DNA of 64,000 nucleotides from CAVXYG01 sp963766005 (GTDB lineage Bacteria > Actinomycetota > Actinomycetes > S36-B12 > GCA-2699445), in the NCBI GenBank assembly GCA_963766005.1, contig CAVXYG010000010.1, positions 23,649 through 87,648 of the forward strand, in the 5' to 3' direction. Below are positions 16,556-25,909 of the stretch, piece by piece. The position numbers and the translations under genes are program-made. The notes beneath the pieces were generated by a model. It saw only the letters and a list, made by a program, of their open reading frames with translations. It made no database searches and was not told the origin of the DNA. Each line of letters opens with the position of its first letter. The first letter of the stretch is position 1.

Positions 16556-17904
16556 CGGCCTTCCAGCCGCTCGTCGGTGCCGCGCGGACCCCGACCCCCA
16601 CGTCCGGTGGCGACGGACGGCTCGAAATCGAAGACCACGGCATCGTCGCCCGCACCGATGGCCACCGGATCGCCGGCGACAGCGCCCAGCCGCTGGAGCT
16701 CGTCCTCGACCCCGAGCCGCGCCAAGCGATCGGCCAGGTAGCCGACCGCCTCGTCATTGCTGAAGTCCGTCTGCCGTACCCAGCGCTGAGGTTTGTCGCC
16801 GGTGACGATGAAGTACTCGCCCTGGCGCGCGACCTCGAAGTCGACGTCGTTGACCGCCTCCGGGCGCAGCACGATCCTGGTCGGCTCGGCGGGCGGCAGC
16901 CCGGCCCGGTACTCGGCCACGCGGTCGGCGAGGGCGTACCGCAGCGCTGGCAGCCCGGCATGGGTCACGGCTGAGACACGGAAGACCGGCAGACCCCGCG
17001 CCGCCAGCGCTGGTGCCGTCAGGTCCGCCAGCGCATCACCGTCGGCGAGGTCGGTCTTGTTCAGGACGACCACGCGCGGCTTGTCCTCCAGCCCCCCGTA
17101 GCGTGCCAGTTCGGCCTCGATCACGTCCAGGTCACTGATGGGGTCGCGCTGGCTGTCCAGCGTCCCGCAGTCCAGGACATGCACCAGCACCGAGCAGCGC
17201 TCGATGTGCCGAAGGAAGTCCAGGCCCAGCCCCTTGCCCTCGCTGGCGCCCGGGATCAGGCCGGGCACGTCGGCCATGGTGAAGGACCGCTCGCCGGCGT
17301 CCACGACGCCCAGGTGCGGCACCAGCGTCGTGAACGGGTAGTCGGCGACCTTCGGCTTGGCCGCGCTCATGGCCGCGATCAGGCTGGACTTCCCGGCGCT
17401 GGGGAAGCCGACGAGCGCCGCATCGGCAACGCTCTTCAGCTCCAGCACGATGTCGCGCTGGTCGCCCGGTTCCCCGAGCAGGGCGAAACCCGGTGCTTTG
17501 CGGCGACGTGAGGCGAGTGCCGCGTTGCCGAGGCCGCCGCGTCCCCCTGCCGCCGCCACGAAGCTCGTCCCGGCTCCCACCAGGTCCGCCAACTGCCGGC
17601 CGTCGGGCGTCATCACGACGGTGCCGTCGGGCACCGGGATGACACGGTCGTCGCCGCTAGCGCCGTTGCGATGACCGCCCTGGCCCGGTTTGCCCTTCTC
17701 CGCCCGCCGATGAGGCTGACGGTGGAAATCCAGCAGGGTGGTCATCGCCGGGTCGACGACGAGGAGCACGCTCCCGCCTCGGCCGCCATTGCCCCCATCA
17801 GGTCCGCCGAGCGGTTTGAACTTCTCCCGGTGCACCGAGGCGCACCCGTTGCCGCCGTCTCCCGCCAGGAGATGGACGACGGCACGATCCACGAAGGTGG
17901 CCAC
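16552..17904 (-). CDS. obgE: Obg GTPase (ribosome assembly)
   Basis: The 450-residue protein has the Gly-rich Obg domain (VHLLAGDGGNGCASVHREK, GGPDGGNGGRGGSV), a GTPase domain with G1 GFPSAGKSS, G3 DVPGLIPGA and G4 NKTD, and a C-terminal OCT domain (about 345-420, FEVARQGEYFIVTGD). Obg takes part in large-subunit assembly and stress responses. It overlaps proB by four bases and follows rpmA and rplU, the usual order in Gram-positive bacteria. Confidence 0.97.
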   Translation of the reverse strand: MATFVDRAVVHLLAGDGGNGCASVHREKFKPLGGPDGGNGGRGGSVLLVVDPAMTTLLDFHRQPHRRAEKGKPGQGGHRNGASGDDRVIPVPDGTVVMTPDGRQLADLVGAGTSFVAAAGGRGGLGNAALASRRRKAPGFALLGEPGDQRDIVLELKSVADAALVGFPSAGKSSLIAAMSAAKPKVADYPFTTLVPHLGVVDAGERSFTMADVPGLIPGASEGKGLGLDFLRHIERCSVLVHVLDCGTLDSQRDPISDLDVIEAELARYGGLEDKPRVVVLNKTDLADGDALADLTAPALAARGLPVFRVSAVTHAGLPALRYALADRVAEYRAGLPPAEPTRIVLRPEAVNDVDFEVARQGEYFIVTGDKPQRWVRQTDFSNDEAVGYLADRLARLGVEDELQRLGAVAGDPVAIGAGDDAVVFDFEPSVATGRGGRGPRGTDERLEGR

Positions 17905-17961
17905 AAACCCCTACCTATGCCGCAAGCCGCCCGAGACCGGACGGCTTGGCTGGCTTCCTTG

Positions 17962-17983
17962 CCGCGTCGCTGCAGCGACGCGG
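17962..17983. terminator. Palindromic hairpin between rpmA and obgE
   Basis: A nine-pair stem CCGCGTCGC/GCGACGCGG with loop TGCA sits two bases after the rpmA stop and 57 bases before the obgE start. No U tract follows, so it may be a partial terminator or RNA stabiliser that sets ribosomal protein mRNA above obgE mRNA. Confidence 0.5.
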
Positions 17984-17985
17984 TG

Positions 17986-18240
17986 TCACTCGGCGGTGAC
18001 GATGTTGACGACCCGGCGACCGCGCGCGGTGCCGAAGTCGACGGTGCCGGCGGCGAGCGCGAACAGCGTGTCGTCCCCGCCGCGGCCGACGTTGGCACCC
18101 GGGTGGAAGTGGGTGCCGCGCTGGCGGACGATGATCTCGCCGGACTTCACCAACTGCCCGCCGAAGCGCTTCACGCCCAACCGCTGGGCATTGCTGTCGC
18201 GGCCGTTCCTGGTGCTCGAGGCACCCTTCTTATGCGCCAT
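17986..18240 (-). CDS. rpmA: 50S ribosomal protein L27
   Basis: An 84-residue protein starting MAHKKGASSTRNGRDSNAQ, the hallmark L27 N terminus that reaches the peptidyl transferase centre, followed by GGQLVKSGEIIVRQRGT and HPGANVGRGGDDTLFA. It has no N-terminal extension needing cleavage, unlike L27 of Firmicutes. It follows rplU with a six-base gap. Confidence 0.98.
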   Translation of the reverse strand: MAHKKGASSTRNGRDSNAQRLGVKRFGGQLVKSGEIIVRQRGTHFHPGANVGRGGDDTLFALAAGTVDFGTARGRRVVNIVTAE

Positions 18241-18246
18241 TGCCCA

Positions 18247-18564
18247 TCACGCTCCGCTCTCGATCGCCGTCACACGGACTCGGGTGAGCGGCTGCCGGTG
18301 GCCCTGCCGCTTACGGTACCCGGTCTTGTTCTTGTACTTCAGAATCCGGATCTTGGGGCCCTTGGTGTGCTCGAGGACCTCGGCGCTCACCGACACAGCG
18401 GTCAGCGCCGCCGGATCGCTGGTCACCGCGTGCTCGTCGTCGACCAGCAGTAGGGCCGGCAACTGCACCGAAGTGCCGGGCGCGCCGTCGAGGCGGTCCA
18501 TCTCGAACTCGTCGCCGACGGCGACCTTCTCTTGACGGCCACCGGCGCGAACAATGGCATACAC
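18247..18564 (-). CDS. rplU: 50S ribosomal protein L21
   Basis: A 105-residue protein with the L21 pattern: MYAIVRAGGRQEKVAVGDE at the start and KIRILKYKNKTGYRKRQGHRQ near the end. An AAGGAG ribosome binding site (gcaaggagta) precedes the ATG. It is first in the rplU-rpmA-obgE-proB unit, behind a strong promoter and a leader of about 130 bases in which an L21-type control element could lie. Confidence 0.98.
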   Translation of the reverse strand: MYAIVRAGGRQEKVAVGDEFEMDRLDGAPGTSVQLPALLLVDDEHAVTSDPAALTAVSVSAEVLEHTKGPKIRILKYKNKTGYRKRQGHRQPLTRVRVTAIESGA

Positions 18565-18703
18565 CGGATTACTCCTTGCGTTCGTGCGGGCTCACCGCGG
18601 TGTGTTCGCGAGAGCAGGGCGGCCGTGGCGTCGCATGCGGCGGGGCTGCCCTCGATCAGGGCGCCCGGCGCAGCACGATCCGGGATCGGTTCGCCAAGGT
18701 CCA

Positions 18704-18733
18704 AGCGTACGGAATCAGTGGCGAGCCGGTCAA
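18704..18733 (-). promoter_or_regulatory. Promoter of rplU-rpmA-obgE-proB
   Basis: On the minus strand TTGACC (18733-18728) is followed after 18 bases by TACGCT (18709-18704). This is the best sigma-70-type promoter in the window. The -35 box overlaps the rne stop codon. The predicted leader is about 130 bases. Confidence 0.7.
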
Positions 18734-21495
18734 ACGGGGTCCGAAACCTGGGCTGAATCCTCGTCGGAAGCGAGACCGACCTCAGATCGCACGCGATCGG
18801 ATGGGGCACCGCCCGGGTCGTGCTCGACGTCGTGCGGATCGTGCCGGGCGCCATGATCGTCGGCGGTCTGGCGCACGTCGCGCGCATCCCCCGACTGCTG
18901 GTCACCCGGACGGGTCCGGGCATCGGCGGCGCCCGCGCTTGCCCATTCCTCACCGGGTGCCTCAGCCGCAGTATCGGCCTGCACCGACCCGCTCGGCCCT
19001 GGGTCAACCGCCGTCGCCGCCTCGGCCTGCGACCCTGCCTCGCCGGGCGCGCCTTGGACGGCAGAGGAGTCCGTGTCCTGCGGCTCGGCGGCCGGCGCTT
19101 GGTCGGAAGCAGCCTCGCCGGTCTGCAACCCGGCAGCCGGAGCCCGATCGGGCCCCATCTCGCCGGCCTGGGCCGCTGCACTGCGCGCGGCACCCGGCAC
19201 CGACTCTGCGCCCAGAAGGTCGTTGGCCGGCGAACCGGCGGGCCCGGGCTCCCCCGAGGCCGGGGTCACAGGTCCGACGACCGCGACCTCTGGCTCTGCC
19301 TGTGCGGCCTGCCCCTCCTGGGCCGCCGAGTCGCCCGCCTCCTCGGCGACGGGCTCCCCCGGACCGTGCTCCGCCTCGGCGTCGGGCTCGGAATGCGACT
19401 CCTCGGCCGGGTCGTCCTGCGCCTTCATCATGATCTCGACCGGGTCGTGGGCGCCGCTCGGCTTGACCGGCTTGCGCCGCCCGTTGACGGGGGCTCCGGC
19501 GTGGTCGAAGTGGATCCGCACACCGCGGCCGTTGCACGCGTCGCACGACTCGCTGAAGGTCTCCAGCAAGCCGCCGCCGATCCGTTTGCGGGTCATCTGC
19601 GCCAGTCCCAGCGAGGTGATCTCCGTGACCTGGTGCTTCGTCCGATCCCGGCCGAGGCATTCCACGAGCCGCCGCAGCACAAGGTCGCGGTTGCTCTCCA
19701 GCACCATGTCGATGAAGTCGATGACGATGATGCCGCCGATATCGCGCAGTCGGACCTGGCGGACGATCTCCTCGGCCGCTTCGAGGTTGTTCTCCGTGAC
19801 GGTCTCCTCGAGGTCACCGCCCTGTCCGGTGAACTTGCCGGTGTTGACGTCGATGACCGTCATGGCTTCGGTGTGCTCGATGATGAGCGAGCCGCCCGAG
19901 GGCAGCCATACCTTGCGGTCCAACGCCTTGGCCAGCTGCTCGTCGATGCGGTAGTGGGCGAAGACGTCGTCGGTACCGGTCCACTTGCTGACACGGTCGG
20001 CGAGGTCCGGTGCAACGGAGTCGACGTACTGCTTGACCTGCTTCCACGCCTTGTCCCCGGACACCTCCACCGATGCGAAATCCTCGTTGAAGATGTCGCG
20101 CACGACCCGGATCGCCAGGTCGGGCTCGGCGTGCAGCCGTTGCGGGGGCGAGGCTGCCTTGGCTTTGCGCTGGATCTCCTGCCAGGTGTTCGCCAGGCGG
20201 GTGACGTCGCGCTCCAACTCGTCATCGCTGGCGCCCTCGGCAGCGGTGCGGACGATGACGCCGACATCATCGGGCACGATGCGCTTCAGGACCGTCCGCA
20301 ACCGACTGCGCTCCGTGTCGGGGAGCTTCCGGCTGATGCCGGTCATCGATCCGTCCGGCACGAAGACGAGGTAGCGGCCGGGCAGCGAGATCTGGCTGGT
20401 GAGCCGGGCGCCCTTGTGTCCGATCGGGTCCTTGGTCACCTGCACCAGCACCGGATCGCCGGACTTCAGCGCGAACTCGATGCGCTTGGGCTGGCCGTCG
20501 AGTCCCGCAGCGTCCCAGTTCACCTCGCCGGCGTAGAGCACGGCGTTGCGCCCGCGGCCGATGTCGACGAACGCCGCCTCCATGCTCGGCAGCACGTTCT
20601 GCACCCGCCCGAGGTAGACGTTGCCCACGATCGAGGGCGAGGCGCCGGATTCCTTCGTGACGTAGTGCTCGGCCAGAACGCCGTCCTCGAGGACGGCGAT
20701 CTGGGTCACGTCCTCTCGCTGCCGGACCACCATCGAACGTTCAACGGCCTCGCGCCGGGCGAGGAACTCCGCCTCGGAGAGGATTGGCGCGCGGCGTCGG
20801 CCCGCTTCGCGGCCCTCGCGGCGCCGCTGCTTCTTCGCCTCCAACCGGGTCGATCCCTTGACGCCGGTCACCCGCTGCGACTGCTCGGACTCCTTCGGTG
20901 CCCTGACCTTGGTCACCGTGTTCGGGTCGTCGGACTCCGACTCGCCGTCCCCGCCGTCTCCGCCGGATCCGCGGCGCCGCCGGCGGCGGCGCTTCGTGCT
21001 GCTGCCGCCTCCTGTGCTCCCACCGGAGGTGTCGTCGTCGGCGTCACCGGCGGTGTCGTCAGCGGACTGCGGGGTCTCCGAAGCAGGCTCGGCGCCAGAA
21101 TCGATCGGCTGGTCCGAGGACTCCTCGAGGGCCGCGGCGCTCTTGGCCTCAGCTCCGCCGGACTTGCCCTTGCGATTGCGCGAACGCCGGCGCGCGGGTT
21201 GCGCGGACCCGTCGTCGGACTCCTCCTCGGGTTCCGGTGCCGACCGGACGGCCGGCAGCTCCGGCTTCCGGAACACGGCGATCGCGGCCGGCGCCGCAGC
21301 GGCCTGGGCCGGCTGCGGCGGGGCCGGCGGCGGGGCGGGAACAGCCGGCCCGGTGTGGCTGAACGGATTGGTCACCGTGGGCGGCGGACCTGCCGGCCGG
21401 GATGCCGCGCGGCGCGGTCGCGACGCGGCCTCGGGTTCGGGTCCCTCCCCCTGGCCCGTCGCGGTGGTCTCTGGTGTCTCGATCTCCTCGAGCAT
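18730..21495 (-). CDS. rne: Ribonuclease E/G
   Basis: The 921-residue protein is an RNase E/G with long disordered arms. Residues 1-230 are low complexity (Pro/Ala-rich, then KRRRRRRRGSGG), followed by an S1 domain (about 270-360), the RNase H-like and DNase I-like catalytic region (GRYLVFVPDG, then GGIIVIDFIDM with the metal-binding Asp residues) and the zinc-link CDACNGRGV. The last 230 residues are acidic and Ala/Glu-rich. It starts the turnover of mRNA and processes rRNA. AAGGAG lies eight bases before the ATG. Arms at both ends are typical of actinobacterial RNase E. Confidence 0.95.
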   Translation of the reverse strand: MLEEIETPETTATGQGEGPEPEAASRPRRAASRPAGPPPTVTNPFSHTGPAVPAPPPAPPQPAQAAAAPAAIAVFRKPELPAVRSAPEPEEESDDGSAQPARRRSRNRKGKSGGAEAKSAAALEESSDQPIDSGAEPASETPQSADDTAGDADDDTSGGSTGGGSSTKRRRRRRRGSGGDGGDGESESDDPNTVTKVRAPKESEQSQRVTGVKGSTRLEAKKQRRREGREAGRRRAPILSEAEFLARREAVERSMVVRQREDVTQIAVLEDGVLAEHYVTKESGASPSIVGNVYLGRVQNVLPSMEAAFVDIGRGRNAVLYAGEVNWDAAGLDGQPKRIEFALKSGDPVLVQVTKDPIGHKGARLTSQISLPGRYLVFVPDGSMTGISRKLPDTERSRLRTVLKRIVPDDVGVIVRTAAEGASDDELERDVTRLANTWQEIQRKAKAASPPQRLHAEPDLAIRVVRDIFNEDFASVEVSGDKAWKQVKQYVDSVAPDLADRVSKWTGTDDVFAHYRIDEQLAKALDRKVWLPSGGSLIIEHTEAMTVIDVNTGKFTGQGGDLEETVTENNLEAAEEIVRQVRLRDIGGIIVIDFIDMVLESNRDLVLRRLVECLGRDRTKHQVTEITSLGLAQMTRKRIGGGLLETFSESCDACNGRGVRIHFDHAGAPVNGRRKPVKPSGAHDPVEIMMKAQDDPAEESHSEPDAEAEHGPGEPVAEEAGDSAAQEGQAAQAEPEVAVVGPVTPASGEPGPAGSPANDLLGAESVPGAARSAAAQAGEMGPDRAPAAGLQTGEAASDQAPAAEPQDTDSSAVQGAPGEAGSQAEAATAVDPGPSGSVQADTAAEAPGEEWASAGAADARTRPGDQQSGDARDVRQTADDHGARHDPHDVEHDPGGAPSDRVRSEVGLASDEDSAQVSDPV

Positions 21496-21595
21496 GCGCT
21501 CGACTCCTTATGCGCCTCGGGTGCTTGCACCGCGCGAGGCTCGTCCCGGGCCGATCTGCTCCGTGCCGATCGGCAAAGCCTTGGTTGCGCCCTGG

Positions 21596-22363
21596 CTAGG
21601 CGCGGGACGCCGCCCGCCGATCCGGGTCCAACGGGTCAGCGATGCCGACTCCGTCGGACATGAGCGGACCCTGCGCACGTCGACAGATCCTCGGTGCCTG
21701 CGACTGCGGCAATCCGGCCGCTCGCTCAAGAGCGGTGAGCACGTCCAGAGGTCGTACCGACGGTGTGACGTGTCGAACAACCACCTGCAGTATGGCACAG
21801 CGCGTCTCTCCCGCCACAGATTGCGAACCGTCTGACACGTCGGCGGCCACGATGGCGGCCCGGACGTCGATCGTGGTGCGGCCCTTCTTCGTGACGCGTT
21901 CCACGGCCACGCTGCGTTGTGCTAGCAGCGTGGCCACCGCGGTCCGCACGACCGGTTCGGCGAGGTCGGGCAGCTCGATCGTCCAGGCACTGACCTCCAG
22001 CCGGCTCGCGAAGTCGTCCTTCTCGGCCGGGACCACCTCCACGATGTCGAACCCGGCAGGCAGACCTGCGGCCAGGACGTCGCGCAGCTCGACGGTCGAC
22101 ACCGGTCGCGTCAAGCCGAGCTCGAAGTACTCCCCCTCGCTGGCCACACCGGTCTGCACGGTGTTGGTGTAGGAGATCCGCGGGTGGGGGCTGAAGCCCG
22201 AGGAGAAGGCGATGGGCACGCCTCCGCGCCGCACTGCCCGCTCCAACGCGCGCTGGAAGTCCCGCGCCGAGGAGAAACGCATCCGCCCTGTCTTCCGGTA
22301 CCGGACCCGGTAGCGGGCCGCGATGGGCGCGTTGTCGCGCTGCGGCGGTTGTCGTTTGCTCAT
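21596..22363 (-). CDS. TIGR03936 family radical-SAM-linked protein (DUF2344)
   Basis: This 255-residue protein begins MSKRQPPQRDNAPIAARYRVRYRKTGRMRFSSARDF and contains IAFSSGFSPHPRISY, a block typical of DUF2344 proteins encoded next to TIGR03960 radical SAM enzymes. The 26-base gap to the upstream radical SAM gene means the two are co-transcribed. The pair is widespread in actinobacteria and Firmicutes and lies just before rne; the reaction is not established. ATG 22363 has GGGAG upstream, so the long N-terminal extension of the frame is ignored. Confidence 0.88.
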   Translation of the reverse strand: MSKRQPPQRDNAPIAARYRVRYRKTGRMRFSSARDFQRALERAVRRGGVPIAFSSGFSPHPRISYTNTVQTGVASEGEYFELGLTRPVSTVELRDVLAAGLPAGFDIVEVVPAEKDDFASRLEVSAWTIELPDLAEPVVRTAVATLLAQRSVAVERVTKKGRTTIDVRAAIVAADVSDGSQSVAGETRCAILQVVVRHVTPSVRPLDVLTALERAAGLPQSQAPRICRRAQGPLMSDGVGIADPLDPDRRAASRA

Positions 22364-22388
22364 CGCCGCGCTCCCGAGGCGACGGTCA

Positions 22389-24320
22389 TCACGCCTCCAT
22401 GGCCGGCATTGCCGGCATGGCCAGCCAGGTCTTCCCGGTCGGCCCGATCTGGATCTCGGTGTCCATGACGTCGCACACCCCGCATGCCGAGCACGGCGCC
22501 CACCGGCAATCCGCCACCTCCGTCTGCGCCAGCGCCGCTTCCCAGTCCGCCCACAACCACTCGCGATCCAGGCCGGAGTCGAGGTGGTCCCACGGCAAGA
22601 TCTCCTCCCCGTCGCGCTCCCTGGTGGTGTACCAGTCCAAGTCCACCGGGGCATCGGCCCAGACCTGCTCGGCCGCCGTACGCCAGCGCTGGTAGGAGAA
22701 GTGCTCGCTCCAGCCGTCGAATCGTCCGCCGTCGCGCCAGACAGCCTCGATGACCTCGCCCACCCTGCGGTCACCGCGAGCGAGCAGTCCCTCTACTGCA
22801 CCCGGCTGCCCATCGTGGTATCGGATGCCGATGCTGCGGCCGTACTCCCGGTTCGCCCGGATCGCCTCCCGCAGCTTCCGCAGCCGCGCATCGGTGGCGT
22901 CCGGCCCCAACTGCGCAGCCCATTGGAACGGAGTGTGCGGCTTGGGCACGAACCCGCCGATCGACACGGTGCAGCGGATGTCGAAGCGGCCGGAGACCTC
23001 GCGGCCGGTCTTGATGACGTTGGCCGCCATCGCCGCGATCTGCAGCACGTCCTCGTCGGTCTCAGTGGGCAGACCGCACATGAAGTACAGCTTCACGTGG
23101 CGCCATCCCGCGGCGTAGGCGGCCGCCACGGTCCGGATGAGGTCCTCCTCGGTGACCATCTTGTTGATCACCCTCCGCAGCCGTTCGCTGCCGCCCTCCG
23201 GCGCGAAGGTCAGCCCCGACCGCCGGCCGTTGCGGGTCAGTTCGTCGGCGAGTTCGATGTTGAAGGCATCCACTCGGGTGCTGGGCAGGCTGAGCGAGAT
23301 CTGGGAGTCCTCGTACCGGTCGGCGAGGCCCTTGGCCAGCTCCCCGATCTCGGAGTGGTCCGCACTCGACAGCGAGAGGAGGCCGACCTCCTCGAACCCC
23401 GTGGCCCGCAGGCTGGCGTCCACCATCTGCGCCAGCGTCGCCGCGGACCGTTCCCGAACCGGACGGGTGATCATGCCGGCCTGGCAGAAACGGCAGCCGC
23501 GGGTGCACCCGCGGAAGATCTCGACGCTGGCGCGCTCGTGCACGGTCTCTGCCAGCGGGACCAGGGGCGCCTTGGGGTAGGGCCACTCGTCGAGGTTCTC
23601 CAACGTGTACTTCTGGACTCGGAACGGTACTCCGGCGCGGTTGGGGCGCACTGCCTCGATCTGCCCGTCGGGGCGGTACGCCACGTCGTAGAAACTGGGG
23701 ACATACACTCCGGCCGTGCTTGCGAGACGCTGCAGCAGGGTCTCGCGATCCCATGCCTCGCCCTTGCCGCGCTCCAGCACGGCGCTGATGGCCGACACCG
23801 CCTCCTCGCCGTCGCCGAGCACCGCTCCGTCGATGTAGTCCGCGATCGGCTCCGGGTTGAACGCGGCGTGCCCGCCGACGATGACCAGCGGGTCGCCGTG
23901 CGTCCGGTCCGACGCGCGCAGCGGAATCCCCGCGAGGTCCAGCAGGGTCAACAGATTGGTGTAGCCGAGCTCGGTCGCCAGGGAGACGCCGAGGACGTCG
24001 AATGCTCCCAGAGGACGATGCGCGTCGACGGTGAAGGCCTCGACACCCGCGTCGCGCATCAGGGCCTCGAGGTCCGGCCAGACGGCGTAGGCGCGCTCAG
24101 CGAGGGTGCCGGGGCGCTCGTTGAGGACCTCGTACAGGATCTGCATCCCCTGGTTCGGCGCCCCGACCTCGTAGGCGTCCGGGTAGCACAGGGCCCATCG
24201 GACCGGATGGGCGTCCCAGTCCTTCGTCACGGCGTTCACCTCGCCGCCGAGGTACTGGATCGGTTTGGCCACCTTGGTCAGCAGCGGCTCGAGCCGCTCG
24301 TACACCGAGCCAACGGGCAC
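22389..24320 (-). CDS. TIGR03960 family B12-binding-fold radical SAM protein
   Basis: The 643-residue protein has an N-terminal Rossmann-like B12-binding-type domain (VRWALCYPDAYEVGAPNQG, then VIVGGHAAFNPEP) and a radical SAM domain with the CxxxCxxC cluster as FRGCTRGCRFCQAG at about residues 285-297. A C-terminal segment has two more CxxC-like sites (CRWAPCSACGVC). The GTG start at 24320 is preceded by GGAGG at proper spacing. It works with the DUF2344 partner directly downstream; substrate unknown. Confidence 0.9.
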   Translation of the reverse strand: MPVGSVYERLEPLLTKVAKPIQYLGGEVNAVTKDWDAHPVRWALCYPDAYEVGAPNQGMQILYEVLNERPGTLAERAYAVWPDLEALMRDAGVEAFTVDAHRPLGAFDVLGVSLATELGYTNLLTLLDLAGIPLRASDRTHGDPLVIVGGHAAFNPEPIADYIDGAVLGDGEEAVSAISAVLERGKGEAWDRETLLQRLASTAGVYVPSFYDVAYRPDGQIEAVRPNRAGVPFRVQKYTLENLDEWPYPKAPLVPLAETVHERASVEIFRGCTRGCRFCQAGMITRPVRERSAATLAQMVDASLRATGFEEVGLLSLSSADHSEIGELAKGLADRYEDSQISLSLPSTRVDAFNIELADELTRNGRRSGLTFAPEGGSERLRRVINKMVTEEDLIRTVAAAYAAGWRHVKLYFMCGLPTETDEDVLQIAAMAANVIKTGREVSGRFDIRCTVSIGGFVPKPHTPFQWAAQLGPDATDARLRKLREAIRANREYGRSIGIRYHDGQPGAVEGLLARGDRRVGEVIEAVWRDGGRFDGWSEHFSYQRWRTAAEQVWADAPVDLDWYTTRERDGEEILPWDHLDSGLDREWLWADWEAALAQTEVADCRWAPCSACGVCDVMDTEIQIGPTGKTWLAMPAMPAMEA

Positions 24321-24661
24321 ACGAACCTCCGAGGATCATCCAGTCCAGACTTGGGCGCTTCCCAGGTTAGCGACACTGCGACCAGACCGACGATTCCGCG
24401 GCACCAGTGCCGAACGGCTGAGGACTGCGCCGCAGGCTGGGGCGGTAGCGCCACCGAGGTCGGATTCACGCTGGATTCTGCGGCGACTACCCCTCTGCCC
24501 CGGGTCCGGACCGGCTGGCGACCGCCGGCGCACCGATCGGGACACTGCCGGATCCGCGACTCATCGGGACTGCCAGGAGTGGCTGCAGCGACGGTGTCCG
24601 CCGGTCAGTCGCTCCTCGGGGGCGGGTCGACCGGACGACGATCGGTCGGGCGGACCGGCCC
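24321..24661. other. Intergenic region between the radical SAM gene and rodA
   Basis: No coding signal was seen in 341 bases. A TAACCT lies about 50 bases before the GTG at 24320 and is a weak -10 candidate. A short inverted repeat (CGACCG/CGGTCG) about 30-50 bases after the rodA stop could help end the mre-rodA transcript. Confidence 0.4.
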
Positions 24662-25909
24662 TCAGCGCTGGTGCGCGGGTCCGGGGCCAATGCCGGGCGG
24701 CGGCTGCTCCCAGCCGCGCCAGTGGCGGTCCGAGGGTCGCACCAGGACGCCCCGCTGGCGCCGGATGTGCAGCACCTGCAGCACCCCGATCGCCACCCAG
24801 GTCGCCATGATCGACGTGCCGCCGAACGAGACGAAGGGCAGCGTCACTCCGGTCACGGGGGTGATCCCCAGGTTCATCCCGATGTTCTCGAAGGCCTGGA
24901 AACCGAGCCAGGCCACGATCCCGGCCGCCACGAGGCGGGAGAAGAGGTCGTCTGCGCGAGCCGCGATGACCAGTCCCCGCCAGAGGATCACCGCGAGCAG
25001 CACGATCACACCGGCGGCTCCGACCAGGCCCAACTCCTCGCCGACGACGGAGAAGATGAAGTCGCTCTCGTTGACCGGCACGAAGGAACCCTGCGTCTGC
25101 GATCCGTTGAACAGGCCCTGCCCGAACACCCCGCCGCCGGCGATGGCCACGCGCGCCTGCAAGGTGTTGTACCCGGCCGCCAAGCCGTCGGCCTCGGGTC
25201 GCAGGAAGGCCGTGAGCCGATCCATCTGGTAGTCCTGCAGCAGGCCGACCTGGACCACGACGATGCCTGCCAGACAGGCGCCGCCCAGCAACCCCAGCAC
25301 CCAGCGCACCGGAGCGCCGGCGATCACGATCATCGAGAACGCGATGGCCGCCATCACCAGCATCGTTCCGGTGTCGTTCTGGACGAGCACGAGCGCGAGC
25401 GGCACCGCGGCGATGGCCAGCGAGCGCAGCACGGCCCTGCCTCCGGCCGACTCCATCACGCTCGCCGACCCCATCGCCGCCAGCAGCAGAATGAGGCCGA
25501 TCTTCATGAACTCCGACGGTTGGAGCGTGAACCCCCCGGGCAGTTGGAGCCAGGCCCGCGCCCCTGCGAGGGACAGCCCGAGCGGTGTGAGCGTGAGCGC
25601 GACCAGGAGCAGGCCGAGGACGTACCACCAGGGGGCCACGATGCGGAACATCGAGAATGGCGTGCGGGAGACGCCGTAGGCCAGCAGCAGGCCGATGGCC
25701 AGCGCCACCGCCTGCCGCTTGGCCGCTGCCGTGGGGTCCTGGCCGGCCGCCGCCAGCTCGGGGGCACTGGCGGACCAGACGAGTGCCACGCCGAGCACCG
25801 ACAGGCCGACGGCTGCGGCGAGGAGGAGCGGATCCAGGTCCGCGAGGTGCCGCCAGCGCCGGGTTGCCCGCGCTTCGCGGCGGCGATCGGCAAGATCGAG
25901 TGCAGTCAC
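24662..25909 (-). CDS. rodA: RodA (SEDS peptidoglycan glycosyltransferase)
   Basis: RodA polymerises lipid II for elongation of the side wall. The 415-residue protein has about ten membrane helices and the SEDS motifs: LQPSEFMKIGLILLLA, LVLVQNDTGTMLV with the essential Asp, and SDFIFSVVGEELGLVG. The end has the family GITPVTGVTLPFVSFGGTS motif. The GTG start overlaps the pbp2 stop (GTGA), so RodA and its partner transpeptidase are made together. Confidence 0.96.
   Translation of the reverse strand: MTALDLADRRREARATRRWRHLADLDPLLLAAAVGLSVLGVALVWSASAPELAAAGQDPTAAAKRQAVALAIGLLLAYGVSRTPFSMFRIVAPWWYVLGLLLVALTLTPLGLSLAGARAWLQLPGGFTLQPSEFMKIGLILLLAAMGSASVMESAGGRAVLRSLAIAAVPLALVLVQNDTGTMLVMAAIAFSMIVIAGAPVRWVLGLLGGACLAGIVVVQVGLLQDYQMDRLTAFLRPEADGLAAGYNTLQARVAIAGGGVFGQGLFNGSQTQGSFVPVNESDFIFSVVGEELGLVGAAGVIVLLAVILWRGLVIAARADDLFSRLVAAGIVAWLGFQAFENIGMNLGITPVTGVTLPFVSFGGTSIMATWVAIGVLQVLHIRRQRGVLVRPSDRHWRGWEQPPPGIGPGPAHQR

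Noticed and set aside
18565..18703. Riboswitch in the rplU leader
   Set aside because: The leader is long enough, but I could not match any known riboswitch core; it is noted only as a possible L21 control region.
22323..25232. Long plus-strand open frame over the radical SAM gene and rodA
   Set aside because: It is a shadow of the real minus-strand genes, with low-complexity sequence and no motif.
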